A stretch of DNA of 64,000 bases from Cupriavidus sp. D39 (GTDB taxonomy: Bacteria > Pseudomonadota > Gammaproteobacteria > Burkholderiales > Burkholderiaceae), in the NCBI RefSeq assembly GCF_026627925.1, contig NZ_JAPNLE010000009.1, positions 4,898,001 to 4,962,000 of the forward strand. The letters run 5' to 3'. Below are positions 27,522-36,414 of this stretch, piece by piece; positions within the stretch are counted from its first letter, which is position 1; the number at the start of each line of letters is the position of its first letter. The notes under the pieces are model-generated. The model saw only the letters and a program-made list of their open reading frames with translations. It searched no databases and was not told the origin of the DNA. The position numbers and the translations under genes are program-made.

Positions 27522-29060
27522 TTACTGGGCAGTGATGCCGCCATCGACGGTGAACTGCGAGCCCGTGATGTAGCGGCCCCCGTCGCTGGCGTGGCGCAGC
27601 ACAAAGTGTCCCCAGTCCGGCTTGCGCGTCTTCCACCAATAGGCGGTGGCATGGCTCGACCAGTTGTTGATGACCCTGCCGCTCGCCGACTTGTACCAAC
27701 TGCTGCACGAGCCGGCCCACGCGGTCTGGCCGATGGCCGCCTGCAATGCCTGGTTGAAGCGCGTCACCACCTCCGGGCGCACTTCCATGGAGGCGAAGCG
27801 CGCTGAGCGGCAGGCCTGGATGCACTGCAGGACATAACGCGCCTGGCACTCGAGCATGAAGATGATGGAGTTGTGGCCCAGGTTGGTATTGGGGCCGTAC
27901 AGCACGAACAGGTTGGGAAACCCCGGCGCCGTCATGCCCAGATAGGCCTCGGGATCCTCGCGCCACTGATCGGCCAGGGTGCGTCCATGGCGGCCGTGGA
28001 TGCGGATCGGCGCGAGGAAGGAGCGGGCGTCGAAGCCGGTCGCGAAGATGATGGCGTCGGCCGGATGCCTGGCGCCGTCGGCGGTGACCACGGCGTCGGC
28101 TTCGACACGGGCGATGCGGGTGGTCTCGACCTGGACGTTAGGCCGCTTGAGCGCCTGGTAGAAATCGTCGGAGATCAGGATGCGCTTGCAGCCGATCGGG
28201 TAGTCCGGCGTGAGCTTGGCGCGCAGCGCGGGGTCGGCAATCATGTGCGCCAGGTAGCGGCGCGCCAGCGTTTCCAGTTCCCGGTTGCGCCCGCTGTCCC
28301 GTTGCATGCGCCCGAAGCGCAGCTCACGCTGCAGGTAGAGGTGCCAGCGATGCAGCCGCGCCGTCCACGGGTGACGCCGGAAGCGCGCCTGTTGCTCGGC
28401 GGTATAGGCCTCGCCGTTGCGCGGCAGCACCCAGTTGGCGCTTCGCTGGAACACCGTCAGCTTGCCCGCTTCCGGCGCGATGCGTGGAATGAACTGCAGC
28501 GCGCTGGCACCGTTGCCGATCACCGCGACCTGCTTGCCGCGCAGGTCGGCGTCATGCCGCCAGCGCGCGCAATGGAAGGCCGTGCCGGCAAAGCTGTCCA
28601 GCCCCGGGATGTCCGGCGCCAGCGGACGGTTGAGCTGCCCGGTGCCGCTGACAAGGATGCGCGCGGCGATGGTGTCGCCGTTACCTGTGCTCACCTGCCA
28701 CAGGCAGGCGCCTTCGTCGTAGCGTGCCTCGGTGACCTCGATGCCGAAGCGGATATGCCCGAGCAGCCCGAAGCGCTCGGCGCAATGCTGCAGGTAGCGG
28801 TGTATCTCCGGCTGGGGCGAGTACGCGCTGGACCAGTCCGGCTTGGGCGCGAACGAGAAGCTGTAGAGATGGGAGGGGATGTCGCAGCCGCAGCCCGGGT
28901 AGGTGTTGTCCCGCCAGGTGCCGCCTACCGTGCCGGCCTTCTCCAGGATGACAAAGTCATCGATGCCGGCCTGCTTGAGCCGGATGCCCATGCACATGCC
29001 GGCCACGCCGGCGCCGATGATGACGATCTGGTCCGCGCCGGGCGTCGTTGACGCTTTCAA
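27522..29060 (-). CDS. Flavin-containing (Baeyer-Villiger type) monooxygenase with an SDR-like C-terminal tail
   Basis: The 512-residue flavoprotein probably oxygenates a ketone or related compound with NADPH and O2. It shows the FAD site IIGAGVAGMCMGIRLKQAG, GGTWRDNTYPGCGCD, the NADPH site VIGNGASALQFIPRI, and FATGFDARSFLAP near the end. The last 22 residues (491-512) contain RYITGSQFTVDGGI, which looks like the C-terminal end of a short-chain dehydrogenase, not of a monooxygenase. This suggests a deletion that fused the gene to the last codons of a lost SDR gene. It is the first gene of a three-gene leftward cluster, 44 bases before the hydrolase. Confidence 0.87.
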   Translation of the reverse strand: MKASTTPGADQIVIIGAGVAGMCMGIRLKQAGIDDFVILEKAGTVGGTWRDNTYPGCGCDIPSHLYSFSFAPKPDWSSAYSPQPEIHRYLQHCAERFGLLGHIRFGIEVTEARYDEGACLWQVSTGNGDTIAARILVSGTGQLNRPLAPDIPGLDSFAGTAFHCARWRHDADLRGKQVAVIGNGASALQFIPRIAPEAGKLTVFQRSANWVLPRNGEAYTAEQQARFRRHPWTARLHRWHLYLQRELRFGRMQRDSGRNRELETLARRYLAHMIADPALRAKLTPDYPIGCKRILISDDFYQALKRPNVQVETTRIARVEADAVVTADGARHPADAIIFATGFDARSFLAPIRIHGRHGRTLADQWREDPEAYLGMTAPGFPNLFVLYGPNTNLGHNSIIFMLECQARYVLQCIQACRSARFASMEVRPEVVTRFNQALQAAIGQTAWAGSCSSWYKSASGRVINNWSSHATAYWWKTRKPDWGHFVLRHASDGGRYITGSQFTVDGGITAQ

Positions 29061-29221
29061 TGGGCTGTCTCCGTCGTGCTTTTACTTGGTAGTTGCGGCT
29101 CATCCGGCAACGCCGTGGCGCGCAATCGAGAGGCCACCATAGTGCCGATTCCGGATTCGGGCAAGTCACGGCGCAGCATACGCACTGCCATGTGCCCCAA
29201 TCTGAGTCAGCCGGCGGCAGC

Positions 29222-29236
29222 GCACAGGCTTGGTGC
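29222..29236 (+). promoter_or_regulatory. Putative NtrC-binding site 1
   Basis: GCAC-N7-GTGC with a TGGTGC right half, like the NtrC consensus GCACYA-N3-TGGTGC. The flanking bases extend the dyad to CGCAC/GTGCG. It lies about 130 bases upstream of the predicted urtA transcription start. Confidence 0.6.
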
Positions 29237-29247
29237 GTGACGCTTGC

Positions 29248-29262
29248 GCACTATCGTGGTGC
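29248..29262 (+). promoter_or_regulatory. Putative NtrC-binding site 2
   Basis: GCACTA-TCG-TGGTGC matches the NtrC consensus core at every defined position. The dyad arms extend to CGCAC/GTGCG, as in site 1. The two site centres are 26 bases apart, about 106 bases upstream of the predicted start for the nearer one. Confidence 0.7.
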
Positions 29263-29316
29263 GATGTGCGGCATTGCGACCGCTGAAGGCTCGCCAGACC
29301 GTGTGCACAGCCATGT

Positions 29317-29330
29317 ATACAAGCTTGTAT
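29317..29330. other. 14-base perfect palindrome upstream of the urtA promoter
   Basis: ATACAAGCTTGTAT ends four bases before the -24 element. It could be an operator or just a local palindrome. Confidence 0.4.
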
Positions 29331-29334
29331 GCCA

Positions 29335-29350
29335 TGGCATGCTAGTTGCA
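29335..29350 (+). promoter_or_regulatory. Sigma-54 (-24/-12) promoter of the urt-ure operon
   Basis: TGGCATG, four bases, then TTGCA, against the consensus TGGCACG-N4-TTGCA. The invariant GG (29336-29337) and GC (29348-29349) are ten bases apart, the required spacing. Transcription would begin near 29361, giving a leader of about 47 bases before urtA. Confidence 0.75.
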
Positions 29351-29407
29351 GAAGGTGTACCCGGGGTGCGTTGTTCCTTTATCCAACACGACAATCTGGG
29401 AGCTGCA

Positions 29408-30673
29408 ATGAAAAGACGTGACATGCTGAAGCTGTCGGCGGTAGCCGCCGCGGCCTTGTTTGCAACGGCAGGCGTGAGCCCGCTGGTAATGGCGCAGTCC
29501 AAGGAACCGATCAAGATCGGTATCCTGCATTCGCTGTCCGGCACCATGGCCATTTCCGAGACTTCGCTCAAGGACGTGGCGCTGATGACCATCGACGAGA
29601 TCAACAAGAGCGGCGGCGTGCTTGGCCGCAAGCTTGAGCCGGTCGTGGTCGATCCCGCTTCCAACTGGCCGCTGTTTGCCGAGAAGGCGCGCCAGCTGAT
29701 CACCAAGGACAAGGTCGCCGTCACGTTCGGCTGCTGGACCTCGGTGTCCCGCAAGTCGGTGCTGCCCGTTTATGAAGAGCTGAACTCACTGCTGTTCTAT
29801 CCGGTGCAGTACGAAGGCGAGGAGATGTCCAAGAACGTCTTCTACACCGGCGCGGCGCCCAACCAGCAGGCCATTCCCGCGGTGGAATACCTGATGAGCA
29901 AGGAAGGCGGCGGCGCCAAGCGTTTCTTCCTGCTCGGCACCGACTACGTCTACCCGCGCACCACGAACAAGATCCTGCGTGCCTTCCTGAAGAGCAAGGG
30001 CGTGGCGGACAAGGATATCGAAGAGGTCTACACGCCGTTCGGCCACAGCGACTACCAGACCATCGTCGCCAACATCAAGAAGTTCTCGCAAGGCGGCAAG
30101 ACCGCGGTGATCTCCACCATCAACGGCGACTCCAACGTGCCCTTCTACAAGGAACTGGGTAACGCTGGCCTGAAGGCCAAGGACGTGCCGGTGGTGGCGT
30201 TCTCGGTGGGCGAGGAAGAACTGCGCGGCATCGACACCAAGCCGCTGGTGGGCCACCTGGCCGCATGGAACTACTTCATGTCGGTCAAGAACCCGGAAAA
30301 CGAAGCCTTCAAGAAGCAATGGGCGGCGTGGGTCAAGGCCAACAACCTGCCGGGCGGCGACAAGCGCGTGACCAACGACCCGATGGAAGCCACCTACGTG
30401 GGCATCCATATGTGGGCGCAAGCCGTGAAGAAGGCCGGCACCACCGACACCGACAAGGTCCGCGCCGCCATGTACGGCCAGACCTTCAAGGCCCCGGACG
30501 GCTTCACCCTGACCATGGGCGAGAACCATCACCTGTACAAGCCGGTGATGATCGGCGAGGTCAAGGGCGATGGCCAGTTCACGGTGGTGTGGAAGACCCC
30601 GAAGGCCGTGCGTGCGCAGCCGTGGAGCCCGTTCATCGCGGGTAACGAAGGCAAGCCGGACAAGGTGATGTAA
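29408..30673 (+). CDS. urtA: Urea ABC transporter, substrate-binding protein
   Basis: UrtA captures urea in the periplasm for the UrtBCDE importer. The 421-residue precursor starts MKRRDMLKLSAVAAAALFA, a signal peptide with twin arginines that fits Tat export and likely cleavage after VMA-Q. The mature protein has the family sequences KIGILHSLSGTMAISE, FGCWTSVSRKSVLPVYEE and NGDSNVPFYKELGNAGL. The ATG at 29408 was chosen because it begins the signal peptide; upstream codons lie in the promoter region. It is first in the urt-ure operon and is probably switched on when nitrogen is limiting. Confidence 0.95.
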   Translation: MKRRDMLKLSAVAAAALFATAGVSPLVMAQSKEPIKIGILHSLSGTMAISETSLKDVALMTIDEINKSGGVLGRKLEPVVVDPASNWPLFAEKARQLITKDKVAVTFGCWTSVSRKSVLPVYEELNSLLFYPVQYEGEEMSKNVFYTGAAPNQQAIPAVEYLMSKEGGGAKRFFLLGTDYVYPRTTNKILRAFLKSKGVADKDIEEVYTPFGHSDYQTIVANIKKFSQGGKTAVISTINGDSNVPFYKELGNAGLKAKDVPVVAFSVGEEELRGIDTKPLVGHLAAWNYFMSVKNPENEAFKKQWAAWVKANNLPGGDKRVTNDPMEATYVGIHMWAQAVKKAGTTDTDKVRAAMYGQTFKAPDGFTLTMGENHHLYKPVMIGEVKGDGQFTVVWKTPKAVRAQPWSPFIAGNEGKPDKVM

Positions 30674-30855
30674 GCAAGGGCTCTCGCTCAGCGCTCTCTT
30701 CCTCTCTCTTGCCTCGTGGCTGGTGCGGGAGGAGGGAGCCTGGCAGTGTCTTTGCCGCTTCCCATGCTGTCCGCCGCTTCGGCGCGGTGGGCGGCAAATC
30801 GTCACGCCGATCAAGGTGACGCGCGTGCTTCGTCGCGCGCGACTCTGCAAACCTT

Positions 30856-32493
30856 ATGCACCGACCCTTATCGTTCTCTCTCGCTTCACGGTTGCGCGCC
30901 ATGCTGGCCGCGCTGCTCCTGCTGGCCGCGTGCCCGCTGTGGGCCGCGCCGCTGACGCAGGCCGACCTGAAGCCGTTGGCCGAAGACGACTTCGATGCCA
31001 AGACCGCCGCGATCACCGCGCTGACCAAGGCACCGGTGGCGCAGGCCGGCCCCATTCTCAAGGCGTTGCAGGACGATACGCTGCAATACGCGCCCGGCGT
31101 CGGCATGGTGCGCCAGGACGCAGACAAGCTGGTGGATGCGATCAGCGGCAAGCCGGTCACGGTCAAGCCCGACGTGCTCGAAGCGCTCACCCTGAACAAC
31201 AGCCTGCGCGCCATGGTGGACAGTGCCGCCAGCAGCACACTGCTGCAATCGCCCGACGCGGCGGTGCGCACGCAGGCCGTCAATACGCTGCTGGACCAGC
31301 CGGGCAGCGCTTCGCGCCCGGTGGTCGAAGCCGCGCGCAAGGCCGAGGCCGATGCCGGGCTGCGCGCGAAGCTCGATGTGATCTGGGCCAATATCGTGCT
31401 GGCCGATGGCAACCGCGACGATCGCCTCGAAGCCATCCGCATCCTCGGGCGCGACAGCAATCCGCAGAGCCGCCAGAAACTGCAGCCATTGCTGGAAAAA
31501 GATGCCGCCGGCAACTATCGCGAGCCCGACGCCGAACTGCGCGGCGCCGCGCAGCAGGCGCTCGATGCCCTGCGCGGCGACCAGCGCCGCGCCGAACTGA
31601 TCGGCAACCTCTTCGCCGGCCTGAGCCTGGGCAGCGTGCTGCTGCTCGCCGCGTTGGGGCTGGCTATCACTTACGGCCTGATCGGCGTCATCAACATGGC
31701 GCACGGCGAATTCCTGATGATCGGCGCGTACGCCACGTACATGGTGCAGGGCGTGTTCCGCGCGCACTTCGCCAGCGCGTTCGACTGGTACCTGCTGTTC
31801 GCGTTGCCGGCATCGTTCCTCGCCTCCGCCGTGGTCGGCTTCGTGCTGGAGCGGCTGGTGCTGCGCCATCTCTACGGCCGTCCGCTGGAGACGCTGCTGG
31901 CCACCTTCGGCGTGAGCCTGCTGCTGATGCAGACGGTGCGCACCCTGTTTGGCGCGCAGAACGTGGAAGTGGCCAATCCGTCCTGGATGAGCGGCGGCAT
32001 CGAATGGCTGCCTGGCATGGTGCTGCCGTACAACCGCATGGTCATCATCGTGTTCGCGCTGGCGGTGGTGGCAGTGGCCTGGGCTGTGCTCAACCGCACC
32101 CGCCTTGGCCTGTTCGTGCGCGCCACCACGCAGAACCGCACCATGGCGGCCTGCGTCGGCGTACGCACCTGGAAGGTGGACAGCTACGCCTTTGCCTTCG
32201 GCGCGGGCATTGCCGGCCTGGGCGGCTGCGCGCTGTCGCAGATCGGCAATGTCGGCCCCGACCTCGGGCAGGCCTACATCATCGACTCCTTCATGGTGGT
32301 GGTGCTGGGCGGCGTGGGGCAGCTCGCGGGCACCATCATCGGCGCCTTTGGGCTGGGCCTGATCAACAAGTTCATCGAGCCGTTCTATGGCGCGGTGCTG
32401 GCCAAGATCTTTGTCCTGGTGCTGATCGTGCTCTTCATCCAGAAGCGCCCGCAGGGACTGTTCGCGCTCAAAGGGCGCAGCGCGGAGGCATGA
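30856..32493 (+). CDS. urtB: Urea ABC transporter, permease UrtB
   Basis: UrtB is one of two inner-membrane permeases of the LivH type. The 545-residue protein has a signal peptide (LRAMLAALLLLAACPLWA), a periplasmic alpha-helical extension of about 220 residues, and then a permease domain from about residue 250 (LFAGLSLGSVLLLAALGLAI, GLIGVINMAHGEFLMIGAY, LATFGVSLLLMQTVR). The long extension is normal for UrtB. Its end overlaps the urtC start by ATGA-type overlap, which points to coupled translation. A 182-base gap separates it from urtA. Confidence 0.94.
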   Translation: MHRPLSFSLASRLRAMLAALLLLAACPLWAAPLTQADLKPLAEDDFDAKTAAITALTKAPVAQAGPILKALQDDTLQYAPGVGMVRQDADKLVDAISGKPVTVKPDVLEALTLNNSLRAMVDSAASSTLLQSPDAAVRTQAVNTLLDQPGSASRPVVEAARKAEADAGLRAKLDVIWANIVLADGNRDDRLEAIRILGRDSNPQSRQKLQPLLEKDAAGNYREPDAELRGAAQQALDALRGDQRRAELIGNLFAGLSLGSVLLLAALGLAITYGLIGVINMAHGEFLMIGAYATYMVQGVFRAHFASAFDWYLLFALPASFLASAVVGFVLERLVLRHLYGRPLETLLATFGVSLLLMQTVRTLFGAQNVEVANPSWMSGGIEWLPGMVLPYNRMVIIVFALAVVAVAWAVLNRTRLGLFVRATTQNRTMAACVGVRTWKVDSYAFAFGAGIAGLGGCALSQIGNVGPDLGQAYIIDSFMVVVLGGVGQLAGTIIGAFGLGLINKFIEPFYGAVLAKIFVLVLIVLFIQKRPQGLFALKGRSAEA

Positions 32494-33698
32494 TGAAGAC
32501 TTCACCCTCGAACCATTACGCGGCGGGTTTCCGGCTGGCCGTGCCGGAGCGCCAGCCGCTGTTCTCCGGGCGCAGCTGGACGGCGTTGGCTCTGATCGCG
32601 CTGGTGGTGGGCATCGGCGTGCCGGTGTGTGCGCTGCTGGTGCCTGAAGGCCATCCCATGCATCTGTCGGCCTACGCGCTGACGCTGATCGGCAAGATCA
32701 TGTGCTTCGCGCTGGCGGCGATTGCGCTGGACCTGGTGTGGGGCTACTGCGGCATTCTCAGCCTCGGCCACGGCTTGTTCTTCGCGCTTGGCGGCTATGC
32801 CATGGGCATGTACCTGATGCGCAGCATTGGCCGCGAAGGCGTCTACAAGAGCGACCTGCCCGACTTCATGGTGTTCCTCGACTGGAAGGAGATGCCGTGG
32901 TTCTGGCACGGCACCGAGCATCTTGGCTACGCAATGCTGCTGGTGGTGCTGGTGCCGGGCGTGCTGGCATGGCTGTTCGGCTTCTTCGCCTTTCGCTCTC
33001 GCATCAAGGGCGTGTACCTGTCCATCATCACGCAGGCCATGACGTATGCGGCCATGCTGCTGTTCTTCCGTAACGAGACGGGCTTTGGCGGCAACAACGG
33101 CTTCACCGATTTCAAGCGCATCGCCGGCTTTGCAGTGGCCGCGCCGCAGACCCGCACCGCGCTGTTCGTGCTGACGTTCTTTGCCTTGCTGGCCGGCTTC
33201 ATCGCCTGCCGCTATATCGTGACGTCCAAGCTCGGCCGCGTCGTGACCGCGATCCGCGATGCCGAGATGCGCGTGATGTTCTCGGGCTATAACCCGCTTG
33301 GCTACAAGCTGTTCGTGTGGACGTTCTCGGCCGTGCTGTGCGGCATCGCCGGCGCGCTCTACGTGCCGCAGGTGGGCATCATCAACCCGGGCGAGATGTC
33401 GCCGGCCAACTCCATCGAGATGGCGGTATGGGTGGCGGTGGGCGGACGGGGCACGCTGATCGGCCCGATCATCGGCGCTTTCATCGTCAATGGCGCCAAG
33501 ACCATGTTCACGGCGTACTTCGCGGAGTACTGGCTGTTCCTGCTGGGCGCGATGTTCGTGCTGGTGACGCTGTATATGCCGGACGGCGTGATCGGCCTGC
33601 TCAAGCGACTGCGTGGCATGCGCGCAAGCCCGCAGGCCGCGCAGGGCAACGGCGCGAATGCGCCGGCGGCCGCCACCCGCAGCGGAGGTGAAGCATGA
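32493..33698 (+). CDS. urtC: Urea ABC transporter, permease UrtC
   Basis: UrtC is the LivM-type partner permease. The 401-residue protein has about ten helices and contains LDLVWGYCGILSLGHGLFF, GGYAMGMYLM, and IGPIIGAFIVNGAKTMF with the EAA-like loop. Two ATG codons in tandem at 32490 and 32493 are possible; 32493 gives better spacing (four bases) from the GGAGG site. The frame is open far upstream over urtB, but that part is not coding. It overlaps urtD by four bases. Confidence 0.94.
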   Translation: MKTSPSNHYAAGFRLAVPERQPLFSGRSWTALALIALVVGIGVPVCALLVPEGHPMHLSAYALTLIGKIMCFALAAIALDLVWGYCGILSLGHGLFFALGGYAMGMYLMRSIGREGVYKSDLPDFMVFLDWKEMPWFWHGTEHLGYAMLLVVLVPGVLAWLFGFFAFRSRIKGVYLSIITQAMTYAAMLLFFRNETGFGGNNGFTDFKRIAGFAVAAPQTRTALFVLTFFALLAGFIACRYIVTSKLGRVVTAIRDAEMRVMFSGYNPLGYKLFVWTFSAVLCGIAGALYVPQVGIINPGEMSPANSIEMAVWVAVGGRGTLIGPIIGAFIVNGAKTMFTAYFAEYWLFLLGAMFVLVTLYMPDGVIGLLKRLRGMRASPQAAQGNGANAPAAATRSGGEA

Positions 33699-34543
33699 AC
33701 GCAGCACTGGGAGCACAACAGGCGGAAAGCGGTGGCACCACCGGCCTGGGCCGCATCATGGAGCCGGGCGTCATCGACGTCTCGCACGGCCCCATCCTTT
33801 ACCTGGAAGACGTGACCGTGCAGTTCGATGGCTTTCGCGCGCTGAACAAGCTCACGCTGTCGATCGACCACGGCGAGCTGCGCTGCGTGATCGGGCCCAA
33901 TGGCGCGGGCAAGACCACCATGATGGATGTGATCACCGGCAAGACCGGGCCGCGCAACGCCAATGTGAGCGGGCGCGTGTTCCTGGGCCAGACCATCGAC
34001 CTGATGCGCATGACCGAGCCCAGGATCGCGCAGACCGGCATCGGCCGCAAGTTCCAGAAGCCCACCGTGTTCGAGCAGCACGAAGTGTGGGAGAACCTGG
34101 AGCTGGCGATGAAAGGCGACAAGCGCTGGTTCACTTCATTGCGCGCGCGCCTGGGCGCCGAAGGGCATCGCCGCATCGAGCAAACGCTGGCGCTGACGGG
34201 GTTGGAGGATGAGGCCTATCGCCCGGCCGGCTTGCTGTCGCACGGCCAGAAGCAGCGGCTGGAAATCGGCATGCTGCTGATGCAGCAGCCGCAATTGCTG
34301 CTGCTCGACGAGCCGGTGGCGGGCATGACCGATGAAGAAACCATGCAGCTGGCCAAGCTGCTCAACAGCCTGCGCGGCACCTGCTCGATGATGGTGGTGG
34401 AGCACGACATGGAGTTCGTCGCGGCGCTGGCCGGCGATGCGGGCAAGGTGACCGTGCTGGCCGAGGGCAGCGTGCTGGCCGAAGGCACGCTCGACGCCGT
34501 CAAGCGCGAGGAGCGCGTGATCGAATCCTATCTCGGCCGCTAG
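33695..34543 (+). CDS. urtD: Urea ABC transporter, ATP-binding protein UrtD
   Basis: UrtD is a LivG-type ATPase of the urea importer. The 282-residue protein has Walker A GPNGAGKTT, the urt-typical signature LSHGQKQRLEIGM in place of LSGGQ, and Walker B LLLLDEPVAGM with the switch His in MMVVEHDMEFV. It has a 40-residue N-terminal extension before the nucleotide-binding domain. The ATGA overlap with urtC indicates coupled translation. Confidence 0.95.
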   Translation: MNAALGAQQAESGGTTGLGRIMEPGVIDVSHGPILYLEDVTVQFDGFRALNKLTLSIDHGELRCVIGPNGAGKTTMMDVITGKTGPRNANVSGRVFLGQTIDLMRMTEPRIAQTGIGRKFQKPTVFEQHEVWENLELAMKGDKRWFTSLRARLGAEGHRRIEQTLALTGLEDEAYRPAGLLSHGQKQRLEIGMLLMQQPQLLLLDEPVAGMTDEETMQLAKLLNSLRGTCSMMVVEHDMEFVAALAGDAGKVTVLAEGSVLAEGTLDAVKREERVIESYLGR

Positions 34544-34578
34544 GCGCTGCGCACCGGATAGAAAAAGGGAACGAGACT

Positions 34579-35271
34579 ATGTTGCAGGTCAATGCACTCA
34601 ACCAGTTCTACGGCGGCAGCCACATCCTGCGCAACGTCACCTTCGAGGTGCCGCAAGGCAAGCTGACGACCTTGCTCGGCCGCAACGGCGTGGGCAAGAG
34701 CACCTTGCTCAAATGCCTGATGGGCGTGGTGCCGACCAAGAGCGGCAGCATCAGCTGGGCGGGGCAGGCTCTGGAGAAAAAGCCGCCGTACGAGCGCGTG
34801 GCCTCGGGCCTGGCCTACGTGCCGCAGGGCCGCGAGATCTTCCCGCGCCTGACGGTGGAGGAGAACCTGCTGATCGGCGCCGCCAGCCTCAAGAGCCCGC
34901 AGGGCGTGCCGGACCGCATCTACCAGTTGTTCCCGGTGTTGCGCAGCATGCGCCAGCGCCGCGGTGGCGATCTCTCCGGCGGCCAGCAGCAGCAACTGGC
35001 GATCGGCCGCGCGCTGATGAGCGAGCCCGAACTGCTGATCCTGGACGAGCCGACCGAAGGCATCCAGCCTTCGATCATCCAGGACATCGGGCGGGCGCTG
35101 CGCCTGCTGGTGGATGAGTTCGGCATGACGGTGCTGCTGGTGGAACAGTATTACGAATTCGCCCGGCACCTGGCGGATCACTACGTGGTGATGAGCCGCG
35201 GCGAAGTGGTGGCGAGAGGCGAGGGCGCGAAGATGGAAGAGGAGGGCGTGCGGGAGCTCATCGCGGTGTGA
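34579..35271 (+). CDS. urtE: Urea ABC transporter, ATP-binding protein UrtE
   Basis: UrtE is the LivF-type ATPase. The 230-residue protein has Walker A GRNGVGKST, signature DLSGGQQQQLAIGRAL, and Walker B LLILDEPTEGI. It is the last urt gene, with 204 bases to ureD that include one palindromic repeat. Its function with UrtD is to power urea uptake for the urease encoded next door. Confidence 0.95.
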   Translation: MLQVNALNQFYGGSHILRNVTFEVPQGKLTTLLGRNGVGKSTLLKCLMGVVPTKSGSISWAGQALEKKPPYERVASGLAYVPQGREIFPRLTVEENLLIGAASLKSPQGVPDRIYQLFPVLRSMRQRRGGDLSGGQQQQLAIGRALMSEPELLILDEPTEGIQPSIIQDIGRALRLLVDEFGMTVLLVEQYYEFARHLADHYVVMSRGEVVARGEGAKMEEEGVRELIAV

Positions 35272-35310
35272 CGTGACACGCGGTGCCGCATGATCGTAGT
35301 GCTGGTGTGT

Positions 35311-35336
35311 TCCCCTCTCCCGCTGCGCGGGAGAGG
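35311..35336. repeat. GC-rich palindromic repeat, copy B (short)
   Basis: CCTCTCCCG at 35314-35322 and CGGGAGAGG at 35328-35336 form a hairpin between urtE and ureD. It is the core of the dispersed repeat family, without the longer side arm found in other copies. Confidence 0.75.
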
Positions 35337-35475
35337 ACGGACACCTGGCGGGCGCCGATTGCGTGTCGTCCCGAAGCCCGCCTCGAATACCACTTCCAGT
35401 GCCTCCGGCTGCGCGCTATGATGCCCGCATCCAGCGCACGATGCATTGCCGGCCGCCTCCGCCATTCCCACATTC

Positions 35476-36348
35476 ATGCGTCATCCAGACTTTCCTTCGA
35501 CCCTCGCCGTGCCGCCCGCATGGGAGGCCAGCCTGCGCCTGCGGTTTGCCGCGCGCGGGGAGCGCAGCGCGTTGGTCGAGCGTCGCCACCAGGGGCCGTT
35601 GCTGGTGCAAAAGCCACTCTATCCGGAGGGGTCTATCTGCCATGTGGTGATCCTGCATCCGCCCGCGGGCGTGGCCGGCGGCGACAGCCTGGACATCGAC
35701 GTGACGGTGGGCGCGCTCGCCCATGCGGTGCTGACGACGCCCGGCGCCACCAAGTGGTACAAGTCGCTCGGCCGCCATGCCGCGCAGCGCGTCACGCTGA
35801 CGCTGGAAGCCGGCGCGCGGGTGGACTGGCTGCCGCAGGAGAACATCGTCTTTGACGACGCGCACGCGCGCCTTGCCACCACCGTGACGGTGGCTCCCGG
35901 GGCCAGCGCGATCGGCTGGGATGCCATCGTGCTGGGCCGGCAGGCCAGCGGCGAGACCTGGAGCCGCGGCACGCTGGGCATGGAGACACGGGTGCAGGGC
36001 GGCGGCAAGCGCGCGCTGTGGATCGAGCGCGCGCAACTGGACGCGGCTTGTGCGCTGCGCCATGCGGTGGCCGGGCTGGACGGGCTCAACGTCATGGGCA
36101 CGCTGTGGGCGGTGGGCGATGGCGCGACGCAGGCACTCGCGGAAATGCTGGCCGGGCAGCTGCCTTATCGGGCGGACCTGCGCGCTGGCGTGACGCGGCT
36201 CGAGCAAGACGGCCAGTCGATGTTGCTGCTGCGCGTGCTGGGCGCGCAGATGGAAGCGGTCAGGCAGTTGATGGTGATGGCGTGGAGCGCGCTGCGCGAA
36301 CCGATCCACGGTGTGCCTGCCAGGCCCCTGAGGCTGTGGGCGACGTAG
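35476..36348 (+). CDS. ureD: Urease accessory protein UreD
   Basis: UreD (UreH) binds the urease apoprotein and, with UreF and UreG, delivers nickel. The 290-residue product has HPPAGVAGGDSLDIDVTVG, TTPGATKWYKS and WLPQENIVFDDAHA, all family signatures. The ATG at 35476 (MRHPDFPSTLAVPPAW) was preferred; the frame could extend upstream only from a TTG. It is the first gene of the urease block. Confidence 0.94.
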   Translation: MRHPDFPSTLAVPPAWEASLRLRFAARGERSALVERRHQGPLLVQKPLYPEGSICHVVILHPPAGVAGGDSLDIDVTVGALAHAVLTTPGATKWYKSLGRHAAQRVTLTLEAGARVDWLPQENIVFDDAHARLATTVTVAPGASAIGWDAIVLGRQASGETWSRGTLGMETRVQGGGKRALWIERAQLDAACALRHAVAGLDGLNVMGTLWAVGDGATQALAEMLAGQLPYRADLRAGVTRLEQDGQSMLLLRVLGAQMEAVRQLMVMAWSALREPIHGVPARPLRLWAT

Positions 36349-36414
36349 GCGCAGACTTTGGGATTTGCCACCGCGCATCGCACGGATAAAACAAGAAACA
36401 ACGGGAATACCAGG

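Larger units (their letters stand above)
29061..29407. promoter_or_regulatory. Divergent control region between the monooxygenase cluster and urtA
   Basis: No gene is seen in these 347 bases. Two GCAC-N7-GTGC dyads, a 14-base palindrome and a -24/-12 promoter for urtA are listed separately. The promoter of the leftward monooxygenase gene must also lie here, but no clear match was found. Confidence 0.7.

Noticed and set aside
30723..33698. A 991-residue frame that seems to join an unknown N-terminus to UrtC
   Set aside because: The first part is urtB read in another frame. UrtC starts at 32490/32493 with a ribosome site.
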